A DNA stretch of 64,000 nucleotides from assembly GCF_002214545.1 (NCBI RefSeq), contig NZ_CP015105.1:1922001-1986000 (forward strand). Reading direction: 5' to 3'. Positions 18,485 to 28,539 of the stretch are shown one piece after another. The position numbers were made by a program, and so were the translations under genes. The notes below the pieces were generated by a model that ran no database searches, was not told the DNA's origin, and saw only the letters and a list, made by a program, of their open reading frames with translations. Numbering within the stretch: the first letter of the stretch is position 1; each line of letters opens with the position of its first letter. This stretch comes from Thermococcus thioreducens. GTDB taxonomy: Archaea > Methanobacteriota_B > Thermococci > Thermococcales > Thermococcaceae.

Positions 18485-18550
18485 CGTCCCACCTCAAAAC
18501 GCGGATGAATCAATTGCCACGTACGTGCTCGCGGAGAGGCTTTCGTTTTT

Positions 18551-18580
18551 GCAATATATAATTCACTGGCCTTTATAAGC
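18551..18580 (-). promoter_or_regulatory. Promoter region of the exported toroid protein gene
   Basis: Read on the minus strand, CTTATAAAGG and TTATATATTG lie about 70-95 bases ahead of the start at 18484. Either could be the TATA box. The rest of this divergent intergenic region shows no gene. Confidence 0.4.
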
Positions 18581-18686
18581 TTTTCATTTACTATGGGTAA
18601 ACTTTCTTCGTTTTTTTCTGGTACAAATTTTTTTCGGAGTTAAGGTTTCCCAGTGGGATCGACGAAAATACGCCTGAGTAAAGGAC

Positions 18687-18702
18687 TTGCATAGCCATGC
18701 AA
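18687..18702. promoter_or_regulatory. Inverted repeat upstream of the phytoene-desaturase-like gene
   Basis: TTGCAT-AGCC-ATGCAA is a perfect 6+6 inverted repeat ending about 10 bases upstream of the TATA box CTTATATTC (18712-18720). The position suits a regulator binding next to the BRE. Confidence 0.4.
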
Positions 18703-18752
18703 TAGCTAAACCCTTATATTCTCCGCCTCCCCCAGGTTTTCAGGTGAGAAAA

Positions 18753-20015
18753 ATGAGGGCAGTTGTAATAGGCTCCGGAATCGGCGGTCTTCTAACCGCG
18801 TCGTTTCTAGCCAAAAATGGTTACGATGTCACCGTCATTGAAAAGGCTCCTTACATCGGCGGCCGCTTCACAAATTTAAACTACAAATGTTTTGGCCTCT
18901 CCACTGGCGCCTTCCACATGCTTCCCCACGGGGAGGACGGGCCTCTGGCTCACCTCCTCGGGCTCCTCAACGCGGACGTCCAAATAGTGAACTCCAACCC
19001 CAAGGGCATGATTTTCTACGACGGAAAGACCTTCCACTACCGCGATGGCTGGAAGTACCTGAGCTTCACCGAGAAGGCAAGGGCTACAAAGCTCCTGCTC
19101 GACATCAAGAGGAACAGGCTCCCAACCGAAGAAGAGGCCGAGATGAGCGGGAGAGAATGGATAAGGGAAAGGATAGGCGACAACGAGTTTGCTGACCTCT
19201 TCATCAAGAGCTTCCTCGGCTGGGCCGACAGCGTCCTGGACGTTCCTGCTGGTGAGCTAGCGAGGGAGATAAAGGCTGCCCTGAGGTGGGGCGGGCCGGG
19301 CCTGGTCAAGGGCGGGTGTAGGGCAATAACCGGAGAGCTGGCAAGGATAACGGAAGCCAACGGCGGAAAAATCCTCACTAGGAAAAGGGCCGTCGAAGTT
19401 GACCCCGAGGCAAGGAGGGTTATCACCTCCGACGGCGACGAGCTTTCATACGACGTTCTCATCTCCAACATCGGGATAAAGGAGACCGTCGAGCTGATCG
19501 GAAGGGAGAACTTTGACCGCGAGTACTTAAGAAGAGTGGATTCGCTGAAGCCGAGCGAGGGGATAAAGTACAACGTGGCCCTGAAGGGTGGGCCGAGGAT
19601 AGGAAACACCGTCGTCTTCACCCTCGACACCGAGAGGATAAACGGCTACAACGAGCCTTCAAGCATTTCCCCGGAGCTGGCTAAAGAGGGCTATACCTTG
19701 ATAATGCTCCACCACGCTTTGCAGGGCAGGAACGTCAAGGCAGAGCAGAGAAAGGGCATCGAAGACATCTACAGAATCTTCCCGAACCTCGATAGCGAGG
19801 GAGAAATCCTGCTGGTACAGACCTACCTCGATGGGAATCCCGTTAACAGGGTCGCCAGCGGCCAGACCGTTGAGGACTTCCCGGTGGAGGACGTTTACAT
19901 CGTGGGCGATGCATACAAGCCGCCTGGGGGAATAGAGGTTGAGGGCATAGCCCTGGGGGTCATGAAAACCCTTGAGAGGCTCGGCCTTGGGGACTTCCGG
20001 GAATGGTATCTCTGA
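18753..20015 (+). CDS. FAD-dependent oxidoreductase, phytoene-desaturase-like (COG1233)
   Basis: A 420-residue flavoprotein. The N-terminal FAD fold VVIGSGIGGLLTASFLAKNG and VIEKAPYIGGRF, and the C-terminal VYIVGDAYKPPGGIEVEGIALGV, are typical of the CrtI-like amine oxidase group. Members desaturate or saturate isoprenoids; Thermococcales are not known for carotenoids, so a lipid isoprenoid or another hydrophobic substrate is possible. ATG 18753 is preceded by CAGGTGAG. The upstream part of the open frame contains the promoter and is not coding. Confidence 0.8.
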   Translation: MRAVVIGSGIGGLLTASFLAKNGYDVTVIEKAPYIGGRFTNLNYKCFGLSTGAFHMLPHGEDGPLAHLLGLLNADVQIVNSNPKGMIFYDGKTFHYRDGWKYLSFTEKARATKLLLDIKRNRLPTEEEAEMSGREWIRERIGDNEFADLFIKSFLGWADSVLDVPAGELAREIKAALRWGGPGLVKGGCRAITGELARITEANGGKILTRKRAVEVDPEARRVITSDGDELSYDVLISNIGIKETVELIGRENFDREYLRRVDSLKPSEGIKYNVALKGGPRIGNTVVFTLDTERINGYNEPSSISPELAKEGYTLIMLHHALQGRNVKAEQRKGIEDIYRIFPNLDSEGEILLVQTYLDGNPVNRVASGQTVEDFPVEDVYIVGDAYKPPGGIEVEGIALGVMKTLERLGLGDFREWYL

Positions 20016-20154
20016 GGCAGTCCTTGCCCGTCCTTTCTTTACCTTTGCCAACTTATTTTTCCTTCCCCCGAACCTTTTTTCGGTGAACAGTCCTGGCTCC
20101 TAACGAACGTTTTTATCCTCCTGCGCTGAGTTATCCATCCAGGAGGTGATGCTC

Positions 20155-21102
20155 ATGAAGAGGGTTGTCATCGCTCTTGGCGGTAACGCTATTCTCCAGC
20201 GAGGTCAGAGGGGAACCTACGAGGAGCAGATGGCCAACGTCATGAAGACGGCCAAGCAGATAGTGGATATAATCCTTGACGGTGACTACGAGGTTGTAAT
20301 CACCCACGGAAACGGCCCCCAGGTCGGTGCTTTGCTCCTCCACATGGACGCGGGTCAGGCCACCCACGGCATCCCGGCCCAGCCCATGGACGTGGCCGGA
20401 GCAATGACGCAGGGCCAGATAGGGTACATGATACAGCAGGCGATAAGGAACGAGCTGAAGAGACGCGGGATAGATAAGCCCGTGGCGACTATAGTAACCC
20501 AGACCATCGTTGACAAGGACGATCCAGCATTCCAGCACCCGAGCAAGCCGGTTGGGCCCTTCTACGACGAGGAGACGGCCAAAAAGCTCGCAGAGGAAAA
20601 GGGCTGGGTCGTCATAGAGGACTCCGGCAGGGGCTGGAGAAGAGTAGTGCCGAGTCCCGATCCAAAGGGCCACGTCGAGGCGGAAATCATCCGGGACCTC
20701 GTTGAGAAGGGGTTCATAGTCATCGCCAGCGGGGGCGGCGGAGTTCCCGTCATCGAGGAGGACGGCCAGCTCAAGGGCGTCGAGGCGGTCATAGACAAGG
20801 ATCTGGCCGGTGAGAAGCTTGCGGAAGAGGTTAACGCCGACATCTTCATGATACTCACCGACGTGAACGGTGCCGCCCTGAACTTCGGAAAACCCGACGA
20901 GAGGTGGCTCGGAAAGGTCACCGCCGAGGAGCTCAGGAGGTACTACGAGGAGGGGCACTTCAAGAAAGGCAGCATGGGACCGAAGGTTTTGGCCGCGATA
21001 AGATTCGTCGAGTGGGGCGGCGAGAGGGCCGTCATAGCCCACCTGGAAAAGGCCGTTGATGCCCTGGAAGGAAAGACCGGAACGCAGGTCATAAAAGGCT
21101 GA
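20155..21102 (+). CDS. arcC: Carbamate kinase
   Basis: A 315-residue amino-acid-kinase-family enzyme starting [22 protein letters not shown]. It retains the HGNGPQVG loop, [15 protein letters not shown] and [13 protein letters not shown]. It interconverts carbamoyl phosphate plus ADP with carbamate plus ATP; the Pyrococcus homologue was found to make carbamoyl phosphate. ATG 20155 fits both the ribosome binding site GGAGGTGAT and the usual family length. Confidence 0.95.
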   Translation: MKRVVIALGGNAILQRGQRGTYEEQMANVMKTAKQIVDIILDGDYEVVITHGNGPQVGALLLHMDAGQATHGIPAQPMDVAGAMTQGQIGYMIQQAIRNELKRRGIDKPVATIVTQTIVDKDDPAFQHPSKPVGPFYDEETAKKLAEEKGWVVIEDSGRGWRRVVPSPDPKGHVEAEIIRDLVEKGFIVIASGGGGVPVIEEDGQLKGVEAVIDKDLAGEKLAEEVNADIFMILTDVNGAALNFGKPDERWLGKVTAEELRRYYEEGHFKKGSMGPKVLAAIRFVEWGGERAVIAHLEKAVDALEGKTGTQVIKG

Positions 21103-21150
21103 ACCAAATCCTATAAATACCTCTCTTCCCAAATTTTATCCGGTGATGAC

Positions 21151-21993
21151 ATGGCGGACGCGACGACCGGGTTCTTTGGCTCCCTGCTGTGGTGGCTGTT
21201 CTTCATGTACATCCTCCTGTGGCCCCAGATGCAGTACAGGAGCCTGCAGCTAGCCAGGGCAAAGATACTGAAGAGGCTCTCGGAAAAGCGGGGCTCAACC
21301 GTGATAACGATGATCCACAGGCAGGAGAGCGTCGGGCTCTTTGGAATACCCTTCTACAAGTTCATAAGCATCGAGGACAGCGAGGAGGTGCTCAGAGCTA
21401 TTAGAGCCGCCCCCAAGGACAAGCCGATAGACCTCATAATACACACCCCCGGAGGGTTGGTTCTCGCGGCAACTCAGATAGCAAAGGCACTGCACGACCA
21501 CCCGGCTGAAACACGTGTCATAGTTCCCCACTACGCCATGAGCGGCGGAACGCTCATCGCCCTCGCCGCGGACAGGATAATAATGGACCCCCACGCGGTT
21601 TTGGGGCCGGTTGACCCCCAGCTCGGCCAGTACCCCGGGCCGAGCATAGTGAGAGCCGTCGAGAGGAAGGGCGTTGACAAGGTGGACGACCAGACACTCA
21701 TCCTGGCGGACGTGGCAGAAAAGGCCATCAAACAGGTTAGGGAGTTCGTTTACGGCCTCCTGAAGGACAGGTACGGGGAGGAGAAAGCCAGAGAGCTGGC
21801 CCAGATACTCACCGAGGGCCGGTGGACCCATGACTATCCCATTACATACGAGCACGCCAAGGAGCTCGGCCTTCACGTTGAAACGGAGGTTCCAGATGAA
21901 GTTTATGCCCTTATGGAGCTCTACAGGCAGCCAACAAAGCAGAGGGGCACGGTGGAGTTCATGCCTTACACCCAGAAGGGCGAGAGCTCCTGA
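21151..21993 (+). CDS. Membrane-anchored ClpP-fold serine protease, SDH proteinase family (DUF114)
   Basis: A 280-residue protein with one N-terminal membrane helix (about 9-26) and a Clp/crotonase-like catalytic domain. The motif HTPGGLVLAATQIAKAL is the substrate loop, and the probable nucleophile is the Ser in HYAMSGGTLIALAAD near residue 130. It continues with MDPHAVLGPVDPQLG. The family is thought to degrade membrane-associated proteins. It has its own TATA box, CTATAAATAC, near 21110. Confidence 0.88.
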   Translation: MADATTGFFGSLLWWLFFMYILLWPQMQYRSLQLARAKILKRLSEKRGSTVITMIHRQESVGLFGIPFYKFISIEDSEEVLRAIRAAPKDKPIDLIIHTPGGLVLAATQIAKALHDHPAETRVIVPHYAMSGGTLIALAADRIIMDPHAVLGPVDPQLGQYPGPSIVRAVERKGVDKVDDQTLILADVAEKAIKQVREFVYGLLKDRYGEEKARELAQILTEGRWTHDYPITYEHAKELGLHVETEVPDEVYALMELYRQPTKQRGTVEFMPYTQKGESS

Positions 21994-22138
21994 AGTGCCG
22001 GGTTTTCTATTACTTTAACCTTTTTCGAATTGTTCTCAAAATTTCAGCCAAAAAGTTTTTATTTACTCTCACCGTTTTCAGTCCAGATGTTTGGAGTAAG
22101 CTCACGGGCTGTTCTAAAAATAGGGAAGGGGAAGAGAG

Positions 22139-23041
22139 ATGCAAGTGAAAGTGGATCCAGAGGAAATTAAGAGGATCAAGAGGGAGATAGAGGCCCTTGA
22201 AAAGGAGAGAAACGAGATAAGGGCCAAACTAGATGAGCTGGAGAAGGAGCTTCAAATCTGGGTTCAGAAGAGGGACGAAAAGAACAACGAGGTCAAGCAG
22301 CTCCGCCAGAAGGGGCGTGAGTATAAAGCCAAGAGGGATGAAATCAACCAACAGATACAGGAGCTCAAGAAGAACCGCGAGGAGATAAACGCCAAGCTCG
22401 ACCTCCTCTACCAGGAGATACTAGAGTACAGGACGAAGAGGGACGAGTACAACCAGCTCCGCAGGCTCAAGATGCCGCCTGAGAAAATACAGGAGCGCAT
22501 AGAGAAGCTGGAGTGGGAGCTCCAGACCAACCCGAACATAACCCCAGACAGGGAGAAGCAGATAGTCGACCAGATCCAGGTTCTTGCAACTGAGCTTGAG
22601 ATAATCCAGCAGGCCCAGAGGTTCCACAACAAGCTCATTGAAACGAGAAAGAAGGTGAACCAGCTCAAGAAGGCCAGGAGAGGCATAAGCATGGAGATAC
22701 AGAAGCTCGCCAACCAGAGCCAGCAGTTCCACGAGCAGATGATAAAGGCCTTCAACCAGGCCGACGAGGTCAAGAAGGAGGCCGACGAGTACCACGCTAA
22801 GGTCGTCGAACTCAGGGAGAAGATCAAGGAAGTCAGGAAGGAGCTCCGCGAGATCGAGAAGAAGATACGGGAGTACGACGAGAGGCACAAGGAGCTCATA
22901 GCCTACAGGCTCGTCGCCAGGATGCGTTCGAAGAAGGACGCCAGCTTCGAGAAGGCCGTTGAGGCCCTTGAGAAGTTCAAGCGCGGCGAGAAGCTAACAC
23001 TCGACGAACTGCTCCTCCTCCAGAGGTACAACCTCGTCTGA
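22139..23041 (+). CDS. Long coiled-coil protein (COG1340-like)
   Basis: A 300-residue highly charged protein that is almost entirely predicted coiled coil (about residues 5-230), with heptads such as EIKRIKREIEALEKERNEIR, and a short non-coiled tail containing EKFKRGEKLTLDELLLLQRY. Similar proteins are conserved in archaea without a firm function; the name phosphoserine phosphatase sometimes attached to them is not supported by any motif here. It ends nine bases before arcS. Confidence 0.8.
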   Translation: MQVKVDPEEIKRIKREIEALEKERNEIRAKLDELEKELQIWVQKRDEKNNEVKQLRQKGREYKAKRDEINQQIQELKKNREEINAKLDLLYQEILEYRTKRDEYNQLRRLKMPPEKIQERIEKLEWELQTNPNITPDREKQIVDQIQVLATELEIIQQAQRFHNKLIETRKKVNQLKKARRGISMEIQKLANQSQQFHEQMIKAFNQADEVKKEADEYHAKVVELREKIKEVRKELREIEKKIREYDERHKELIAYRLVARMRSKKDASFEKAVEALEKFKRGEKLTLDELLLLQRYNLV

Positions 23042-23050
23042 GGCCTGGCT

Positions 23051-24757
23051 ATGGAAGTCATCAGGCACGAAGGGCCTGGAAGGCTGGGCCTCGTAAGGCT
23101 CGGGGAGCACACCTTCAGAACTCCTGCCCTAATGGGGGTAGACTTCACACTATCCCCGTTCAACTCCTTCTTCCACCCATCCGAACCGGGGGATTATGAC
23201 TTCAACCTGGCCCCATCCATACCCCTCGGCTTCTACACGCCGGGCGATGTGATAGAGAAGGCCCTCGGGAGGCTCTGGAGCGTAAACTACGACGGCTTCA
23301 ACGCCTTCTACCTGCCGGCTTTGAGGAGGACGGAATACCTTCCCGAGTTCTTCAAGATAATCGAGCGCTATAACTTCGATGCCGTCTACCTCGGCAACTC
23401 AAAGATTCTGGTGAGGGAGTACCGCTACTTCGTGAGAATCCTGCGCGAGCTCCGCGAGAGGTTTCCCAACGTTATGATAATAGCCGACCTAGAGCCCTTC
23501 TTTTACCCCCTGGCAGTTTACCTCGGTGTCGATGCCTTCGACACCCGCTCGCTCAAGCTCTACGACTTCGAGGGCAAAGGTTTCACCGGGTATAGCCCCT
23601 TCCTGTGGGGAAATGGGCCCAATTCCATTGACTTCGCCAGGGAGACGATACTCCTCGTGAGAAAAGCCCTGGAAGAAGGAAAGCTCCGCTACCTCGTTGA
23701 GAACTTCTTTAACACACAGTACCACGCGGGAATACTGCGGATAGCCGACCTTGAGCACGGGGACTACCTTGAGAGGTACACCCCCATCCAGAAGGAGACG
23801 GTTTATTTCATAAGCGACGCCTCGATTAGGAGGCCAGAGGTTAGAAGATGGCACGAACGCGTTGCCGAGCGCTTCGTCCCACCTAAGAACACTGAACTGG
23901 TTCTCCTCTTCCCCTGCTCTGCCAAGAAGCCCTACTCCTTCTCCCGCTCCCACACCCTCTACCGGAAGGCGGTTAAGGAGGCCCTTGGCTCAGGAATAGC
24001 CAGAGCCCACGAGCTGATTCTGACTTCGCCCTTCGGCGTCGTTCCACGGGAGTGGGAGTGGTTAGCAAAGTACGACATAGTCGTTACCGGCCACTGGAGC
24101 GAGGAGGAGATTAAACCTGCGGCCGAACTCCTGGCGAAGACCCTTGAGAAGTACCCGGAGAGCGTTCCAATAATAGCGCACCTGGATGAAGCCTACGTTG
24201 AGATAGCGAAGCTTGCAAGCGAGCTTTCTGGAAGGGAAATAATCTTTACGGAAGTTAGGAACGGCACCACCAGCAGGGAAAGCCTCAGCTCACTCAGGGA
24301 AACTCTGAGGGAGTTTGAGCTTGAGGGCACCAAAGAGGACAGGACGTACCGCTACTTCGAGGGCATAAGGAAGGTCTTTGACTTCTACTTCGGCGTTGGT
24401 GCCGGAGAGGCCGTTCTGCCGGAGGACGGCAAAGTCAAGGGCTCCAAGATGCTCCGCCTCTTCGTTGACAACCAGCAGACCGGAACCTTCAGGGACGGCG
24501 TGATAAGCGTGACACCCTTTGGAATGCAGAGGATATACGATAAACTGAAGGCTTACTGGGTAAAGGTTGACTTTGAACTGCGCGGCGACGTCTTCGCTGT
24601 CGGCGTTGATGAGGCTGACCCAGCGATAAGGCCGGACGACATAGTCGGCATAGTCCGGGATGAGAAAGTTGTCGGTGTCGGAAAGGCCGTTCTGGCCGGA
24701 GAAGAGATGGTTCGCTCAAAGAAGGGCGTCGCGGTTAAGGTTAGGAAGAGGGCGTAA
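23051..24757 (+). CDS. arcS: Archaeosine synthase ArcS (TGT-like domain plus PUA)
   Basis: A 568-residue tRNA modification enzyme acting on preQ0 at position 15 of archaeal tRNA. The N-terminal half resembles tRNA-guanine transglycosylase. The ArcS-specific motif PCSAKKPYSFSRSH is at about 288-301, and a PUA RNA-binding domain occupies the last 80 residues (GVISVTPFGMQRI onward). In Thermococcus the ArcS protein links lysine to preQ0 and works with a radical SAM partner, which is not in this window. Confidence 0.93.
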   Translation: MEVIRHEGPGRLGLVRLGEHTFRTPALMGVDFTLSPFNSFFHPSEPGDYDFNLAPSIPLGFYTPGDVIEKALGRLWSVNYDGFNAFYLPALRRTEYLPEFFKIIERYNFDAVYLGNSKILVREYRYFVRILRELRERFPNVMIIADLEPFFYPLAVYLGVDAFDTRSLKLYDFEGKGFTGYSPFLWGNGPNSIDFARETILLVRKALEEGKLRYLVENFFNTQYHAGILRIADLEHGDYLERYTPIQKETVYFISDASIRRPEVRRWHERVAERFVPPKNTELVLLFPCSAKKPYSFSRSHTLYRKAVKEALGSGIARAHELILTSPFGVVPREWEWLAKYDIVVTGHWSEEEIKPAAELLAKTLEKYPESVPIIAHLDEAYVEIAKLASELSGREIIFTEVRNGTTSRESLSSLRETLREFELEGTKEDRTYRYFEGIRKVFDFYFGVGAGEAVLPEDGKVKGSKMLRLFVDNQQTGTFRDGVISVTPFGMQRIYDKLKAYWVKVDFELRGDVFAVGVDEADPAIRPDDIVGIVRDEKVVGVGKAVLAGEEMVRSKKGVAVKVRKRA

Positions 24758-24788
24758 CTCCTAAAAACCCGCTTTTCTATCTTCCCAC

Positions 24789-25085
24789 ATGCCGAAGCAC
24801 TTCAAAAGGGGCGTCAAGAGGGAGCACCACTTTCTCAAGGGTATTGAGCGGCCGCTCGAAGAGATAGCCCGGATCCCAGGGGTTAAGAAGGTAATCCCCG
24901 GCAGGATATACGCGAGCGATTCCAGGGGCTTCGAGATAAAGGTCTCTAGGGAAACGACCACAGGGCTGAAGCTGATAGCGAAGAGCGATGGGAGCGTTCA
25001 GGACGTTTTTCTCGTCGTTGATAAGGCCAACAGGGAGAGGGTTTGGAGGGAGATAGAAAAGAAGATGAGGGGTGGGAAAGGCTAA
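24789..25085 (+). CDS. DUF2103 family protein, predicted metal-binding
   Basis: A 98-residue basic protein matching the small archaeal DUF2103 family: KRGVKREHHFLKGIERPLEEIA, a short strand segment VKKVIPGRIYA, and TGLKLIAKSDGSVQDVFLV. The paired histidines near residue 13 could bind metal. It lies just after arcS and overlaps the stop of the convergent ABC ATPase gene by four bases. Confidence 0.75.
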   Translation: MPKHFKRGVKREHHFLKGIERPLEEIARIPGVKKVIPGRIYASDSRGFEIKVSRETTTGLKLIAKSDGSVQDVFLVVDKANRERVWREIEKKMRGGKG

Positions 25086-25744
25086 ATCTCCTCAATTTTC
25101 GGAACCACCTCTTCTGGGGTTCCCGTCATCACAACCTTTCCTGCGGCTATCACGACGATTCTGTCAGCGAACTCAACCAGCGGGCGCCAGATGTGGGAGA
25201 CCACGACCATGTTGGCCCCCTTTTCCGCCTGCTCGCCTATGACTTCCGCTACTTCCCTGATTCCCTCCAGGTCGAGGTTCGCCAGTGGCTCGTCCAGGAA
25301 CACCAGCTCCGGCTTTCCGAGGAATGCCTGGGTCAGACTGATCCTCTTGAGCATTCCAGCAGAGTACTCTCCCATCTTTCTGTCGAGGTAATTCACCGCG
25401 GAGAACAGCTCCGCGGCGTTGGTTACCTCTTCCTCCCTCAGACCCTTGACCTCCGCTATGTAACCGAGCCATTCCCTGGCCGTCCTGTGCCTCGGAAGAG
25501 CCGGCGGGTCGAAGGAGACGCCTATCCTTTTCCTCAGCCCGTCGTTGCTCCATGGATTTTCCCCGAGAACCTTGATTTCCCCGTTGCTTGGCCTGTAGAG
25601 GCCGGCGCAGAGGTTCAGGAAGGTGCTCTTTCCTCCGCCGTTGGGACCGAGTATAAGCGTTAATCCCTCATCGATTTCAAGGTTTATCGAATCCAGGGCA
25701 ACCAGCCTCCCGAACCGCTTGGTGAGGTTTCTCGCGGTTATCAT
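25082..25744 (-). CDS. ABC transporter ATP-binding protein
   Basis: A 220-residue ATPase with Walker A GPNGGGKST, Walker B LVFLDEPLANLD and H-loop VVVSHIW. The signature loop reads YSAGMLKR instead of LSGGQ, a divergence seen in export-type ATPases. It is the last gene of a six-gene minus-strand operon (29941 to 25082) with a permease, two exported anchored proteins and a small secreted protein, which suggests export of, or protection from, an extracellular product. Confidence 0.92.
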   Translation of the reverse strand: MITARNLTKRFGRLVALDSINLEIDEGLTLILGPNGGGKSTFLNLCAGLYRPSNGEIKVLGENPWSNDGLRKRIGVSFDPPALPRHRTAREWLGYIAEVKGLREEEVTNAAELFSAVNYLDRKMGEYSAGMLKRISLTQAFLGKPELVFLDEPLANLDLEGIREVAEVIGEQAEKGANMVVVSHIWRPLVEFADRIVVIAAGKVVMTGTPEEVVPKIEEI

Positions 25745-26178
25745 TTCTTAATCCCCTCCACCAGCAGGATTGCCGCCAGAAGCAGGGCGCTCACTCCACC
25801 CAGGCCGTACCTGATGTTGAGCACCGTTACCGAGGGATACCTGTTTATGATCCTGACCGCCATCGTCACCGGTGTCATGGTCTGAACCGAGAAGTAGTAG
25901 GGGCCGGAATGCTCCAGCATAACCCTGCCCCTGAAGCTTCCGCTCACGTTCCTCTCAAGGACTGCCCTTCCGCTTTCCGGATCGAAGACCTTGACGTCGT
26001 ATTCGGTTCCCTCGTCGGCGCTGGAACTCAGCATGACCATTCCCGAGGAGGGCACGATGATCCCCTGCCCCACGAGGACGACCTCAGAAATTGGCTGGGT
26101 CAGCACATTCTTCTCTATCGGGAACACGAGGAGGGTCATGATGACCACCGACAGCAGTACCGCCTTCAGGAGCCTCAT
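25741..26178 (-). CDS. Small membrane protein of the exporter operon
   Basis: A 145-residue protein with a hydrophobic helix at each end (about 6-20 and 120-138) and an extracellular beta-rich middle (GMVMLSSSADEGTEYDVKVFDPESGRAVLERNVSGSF would span part of it). It is presumably exposed outside and anchored twice. ATG 26178 overlaps the permease stop, and its own stop overlaps the ATPase start, so it is tightly coupled to the transporter. No family recognised. Confidence 0.75.
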   Translation of the reverse strand: MRLLKAVLLSVVIMTLLVFPIEKNVLTQPISEVVLVGQGIIVPSSGMVMLSSSADEGTEYDVKVFDPESGRAVLERNVSGSFRGRVMLEHSGPYYFSVQTMTPVTMAVRIINRYPSVTVLNIRYGLGGVSALLLAAILLVEGIKK

Positions 26179-26945
26179 GAGACGTCCCTCCACTCGCTGA
26201 GTATAAGAGCTATCCCCAGCATCACCACCGGAAGGAGAAGCCCCACGTAGAAGGAACCGTCAAGGAACGCCGCTATCCTGTCGGAGGGGTAAAACTGAGT
26301 CGTGTAGGCCTTGAAGAACGCATCGTCAATTATCGCAGGGGGAAGGCTCCTCAGTTTGAGCACGAGGGGGACGTAGAGGAGTGTGATGCTCCCGAGGAGG
26401 GAGGCGAAGGTGTTTGGTGAGAGCATCGCCACCAGGGCTGAGAGGGACACCACGTAGAGCACCATCATCGCCCAGTAGAGGAGATAGCCCGCTAAAAAGC
26501 CCTCTCCAAAGAGTGCCCTACTCATCAGCCCGGGAACGTCCCCGTGGATGTAGATGAAGGCAAGGAACGCCGGCAGGATTGAAGCGAGGAAGAGCAGCAC
26601 CATCGCCGAGAATGCCTTCGAAAGGACCACCGAGTGGTTCCTGACGGGCAGGCTGTAGATGCTTTTGGCGACCCTCGTGTCCCGGTCATATCTTAGCATC
26701 AGCGAGACCAGCAACGCTCCGGTGAGGGCGAATATCGTGTACTCCTCGATCCCCAGCCTTGGCAGGGTGAGGCCAATGTTCTTAGCCGATTCGGAAACTA
26801 TTACGCTGTCAGGTCCGGCTATCATGAACACGGTATCGTTTCTCGTCAGGCCGGAGAAGAATGTGATGCCGAGCATGATGAAGCCAAAGATGAAGACGAT
26901 GAGGTTGTATGGGTCTTCAAGCTCCCACCTTATCTGGGCCCTCAT
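26175..26945 (-). CDS. ABC transporter permease
   Basis: A 256-residue membrane protein with about six helices and a large extracellular loop between helices one and two. The segment LMLRYDRDTRVAKSIYSLPVRN before the third helix resembles the coupling region of ABC-2 type permeases. It pairs with the ATPase at 25082-25744. It starts five bases after the PEGA-domain gene ends. Confidence 0.85.
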   Translation of the reverse strand: MRAQIRWELEDPYNLIVFIFGFIMLGITFFSGLTRNDTVFMIAGPDSVIVSESAKNIGLTLPRLGIEEYTIFALTGALLVSLMLRYDRDTRVAKSIYSLPVRNHSVVLSKAFSAMVLLFLASILPAFLAFIYIHGDVPGLMSRALFGEGFLAGYLLYWAMMVLYVVSLSALVAMLSPNTFASLLGSITLLYVPLVLKLRSLPPAIIDDAFFKAYTTQFYPSDRIAAFLDGSFYVGLLLPVVMLGIALILSEWRDVS

Positions 26946-26949
26946 TGCC

Positions 26950-28539
26950 TCACCTCCTCACTTTCAGGATCAGATAGACGACCGCAACAACTCCGGCCAG
27001 GGTAGCCAGCTTGATCCACAGGGGACGGTTTTCCTTCTCTTCACGGCTTGGAACGTTATCGGTGGGGGGCAACGAGTGGGTTTGGTTTTTACCGAGAACG
27101 TCGTTCTCGTCGGTCTCTGTCATCTCCTCAGATTTTACGTCGTCCGATCCACTCGAAGGCGGCGAGATGACGATTTTCGGATCCTCATCTGCTGGCTTTT
27201 TCTCCAGGCTTATCTCAACGGTCTTTGACTCGTTCGGGGCCAGGATTACCTCCACGCTCTTCATGAGGTAGCCCGGGGCCTTCACGGTGAGGTTGTAGCG
27301 TCCGGGGCTGAGGGTGAGGTTTCTTGCCACGACCTCCTTACTGTTCAAGAGCACCGTCGCGTTGCCTGGATGGGTCACGACCGTGAGGGTTGCGCTGGCC
27401 GGGGAGAGCTTCAGGAAGACGCTTGAGCTCTCGACCAGAACCACCGATTCCCGGGCGGAGAGGTTGCCTCTGGAGGCTATGACCGTGTAGTTCCCGGGTG
27501 GAAGGAACAGCGTGGTGGGCGTGACGGCGAAGGCCCTTAGAACCCCATCGGTAACCACTATGGAAGCGTTGCCGGGCTCTGAATTGACTTCAATGGGGAC
27601 CGTTCTCACAGCCTTCCTTTCCACCGTCAGCGCGGACTTCACCTTTTCCATGTCCACGTTGATGTGGTGAGTCTCATTGGGAACAACCCTGACGACGCTT
27701 TCGATGAGATAGTGGTTCTCCGCTATCCCAACGACGTGGGTGTCGATCCTGTGAATTACCGGAATCCGTATCGTTCCGTAGTAACCGATGGCGGTGGCGT
27801 TGTGGACATCGTGGGGGATTGCGGGAACGTAGAGGCCCATGGGTGTATAGAAGACGTACCTGTTGTGACCCCCGTTGATGTAGAACGTTAGGCCTTCGGG
27901 AACCGAGGTTATTTCCAGCCGCGCCCAGGGGACGAGGTAGGTGGCGTTCCTGACGCTCTCCTGTCGTTCGCTTCCCCCGGGATACACTTCGACATAGAAA
28001 ATACAGGGATTTCTGTCATCGTCTCCAATGTGCATGAAGGTTCCATTGAGGGTTATGTACACCTCGTCCCTTCCCCGCACTGCGAGGCCCATTGGGTAAG
28101 GGTTTGATATGTTAAGATACCCGGAGTTGCTTCCACACCCACCCGGGAACGCAAACGGATTGAAGGGCGGGTTGAGCTTTTCCCGGCTGTAGTTGGCGCT
28201 CTCGTTGAAGATTGCCCTTACCGACGCGATTCCCTCCCCTGAAACTGCCTCTTTAATCTCCTCGGGGTTCACGCGAATTATTGTAGCCGTCTCGGCCACC
28301 ACCGAAACCCGGGCAATCACCGTGACGTTTCCGGTTATCCTGACGGTGTAGTTTCCTGGAGGGAGCGCCAGACCTACGGGAGTAGCGTAAGAGCCTACCC
28401 CTACTATCTCAGCCACCAGGCCACTGGGTGCCTCAACGAACAGGTAGCCGGGCTTCTCCATAGCTTCTCCAGTTGAATACACAGGAGGAATGAGCAAACC
28501 GGCCATCAAAAATACCAGGAAAAACGCTTTCCACGTCAC
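26950..28539 (-). CDS. Exported PEGA-domain protein with C-terminal membrane anchor
   Basis: About 529 residues: an N-terminal signal sequence (FFLVFLMAGLLIPPVYS), an extracellular region, and a C-terminal helix (LATLAGVVAVVYLILKVRR). PEGA-like beta repeats are marked by LPPGNYTVRITGN, LPPGNYTVIASRG and LSPGRYNLTVKAPGY. A charged, threonine-rich linker precedes the anchor. GTG 28539 is chosen because it has the ribosome binding site GGAGGTGG and overlaps the upstream stop. It may act as a surface receptor or immunity-like protein for the exporter operon. Confidence 0.8.
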   Translation of the reverse strand: MTWKAFFLVFLMAGLLIPPVYSTGEAMEKPGYLFVEAPSGLVAEIVGVGSYATPVGLALPPGNYTVRITGNVTVIARVSVVAETATIIRVNPEEIKEAVSGEGIASVRAIFNESANYSREKLNPPFNPFAFPGGCGSNSGYLNISNPYPMGLAVRGRDEVYITLNGTFMHIGDDDRNPCIFYVEVYPGGSERQESVRNATYLVPWARLEITSVPEGLTFYINGGHNRYVFYTPMGLYVPAIPHDVHNATAIGYYGTIRIPVIHRIDTHVVGIAENHYLIESVVRVVPNETHHINVDMEKVKSALTVERKAVRTVPIEVNSEPGNASIVVTDGVLRAFAVTPTTLFLPPGNYTVIASRGNLSARESVVLVESSSVFLKLSPASATLTVVTHPGNATVLLNSKEVVARNLTLSPGRYNLTVKAPGYLMKSVEVILAPNESKTVEISLEKKPADEDPKIVISPPSSGSDDVKSEEMTETDENDVLGKNQTHSLPPTDNVPSREEKENRPLWIKLATLAGVVAVVYLILKVRR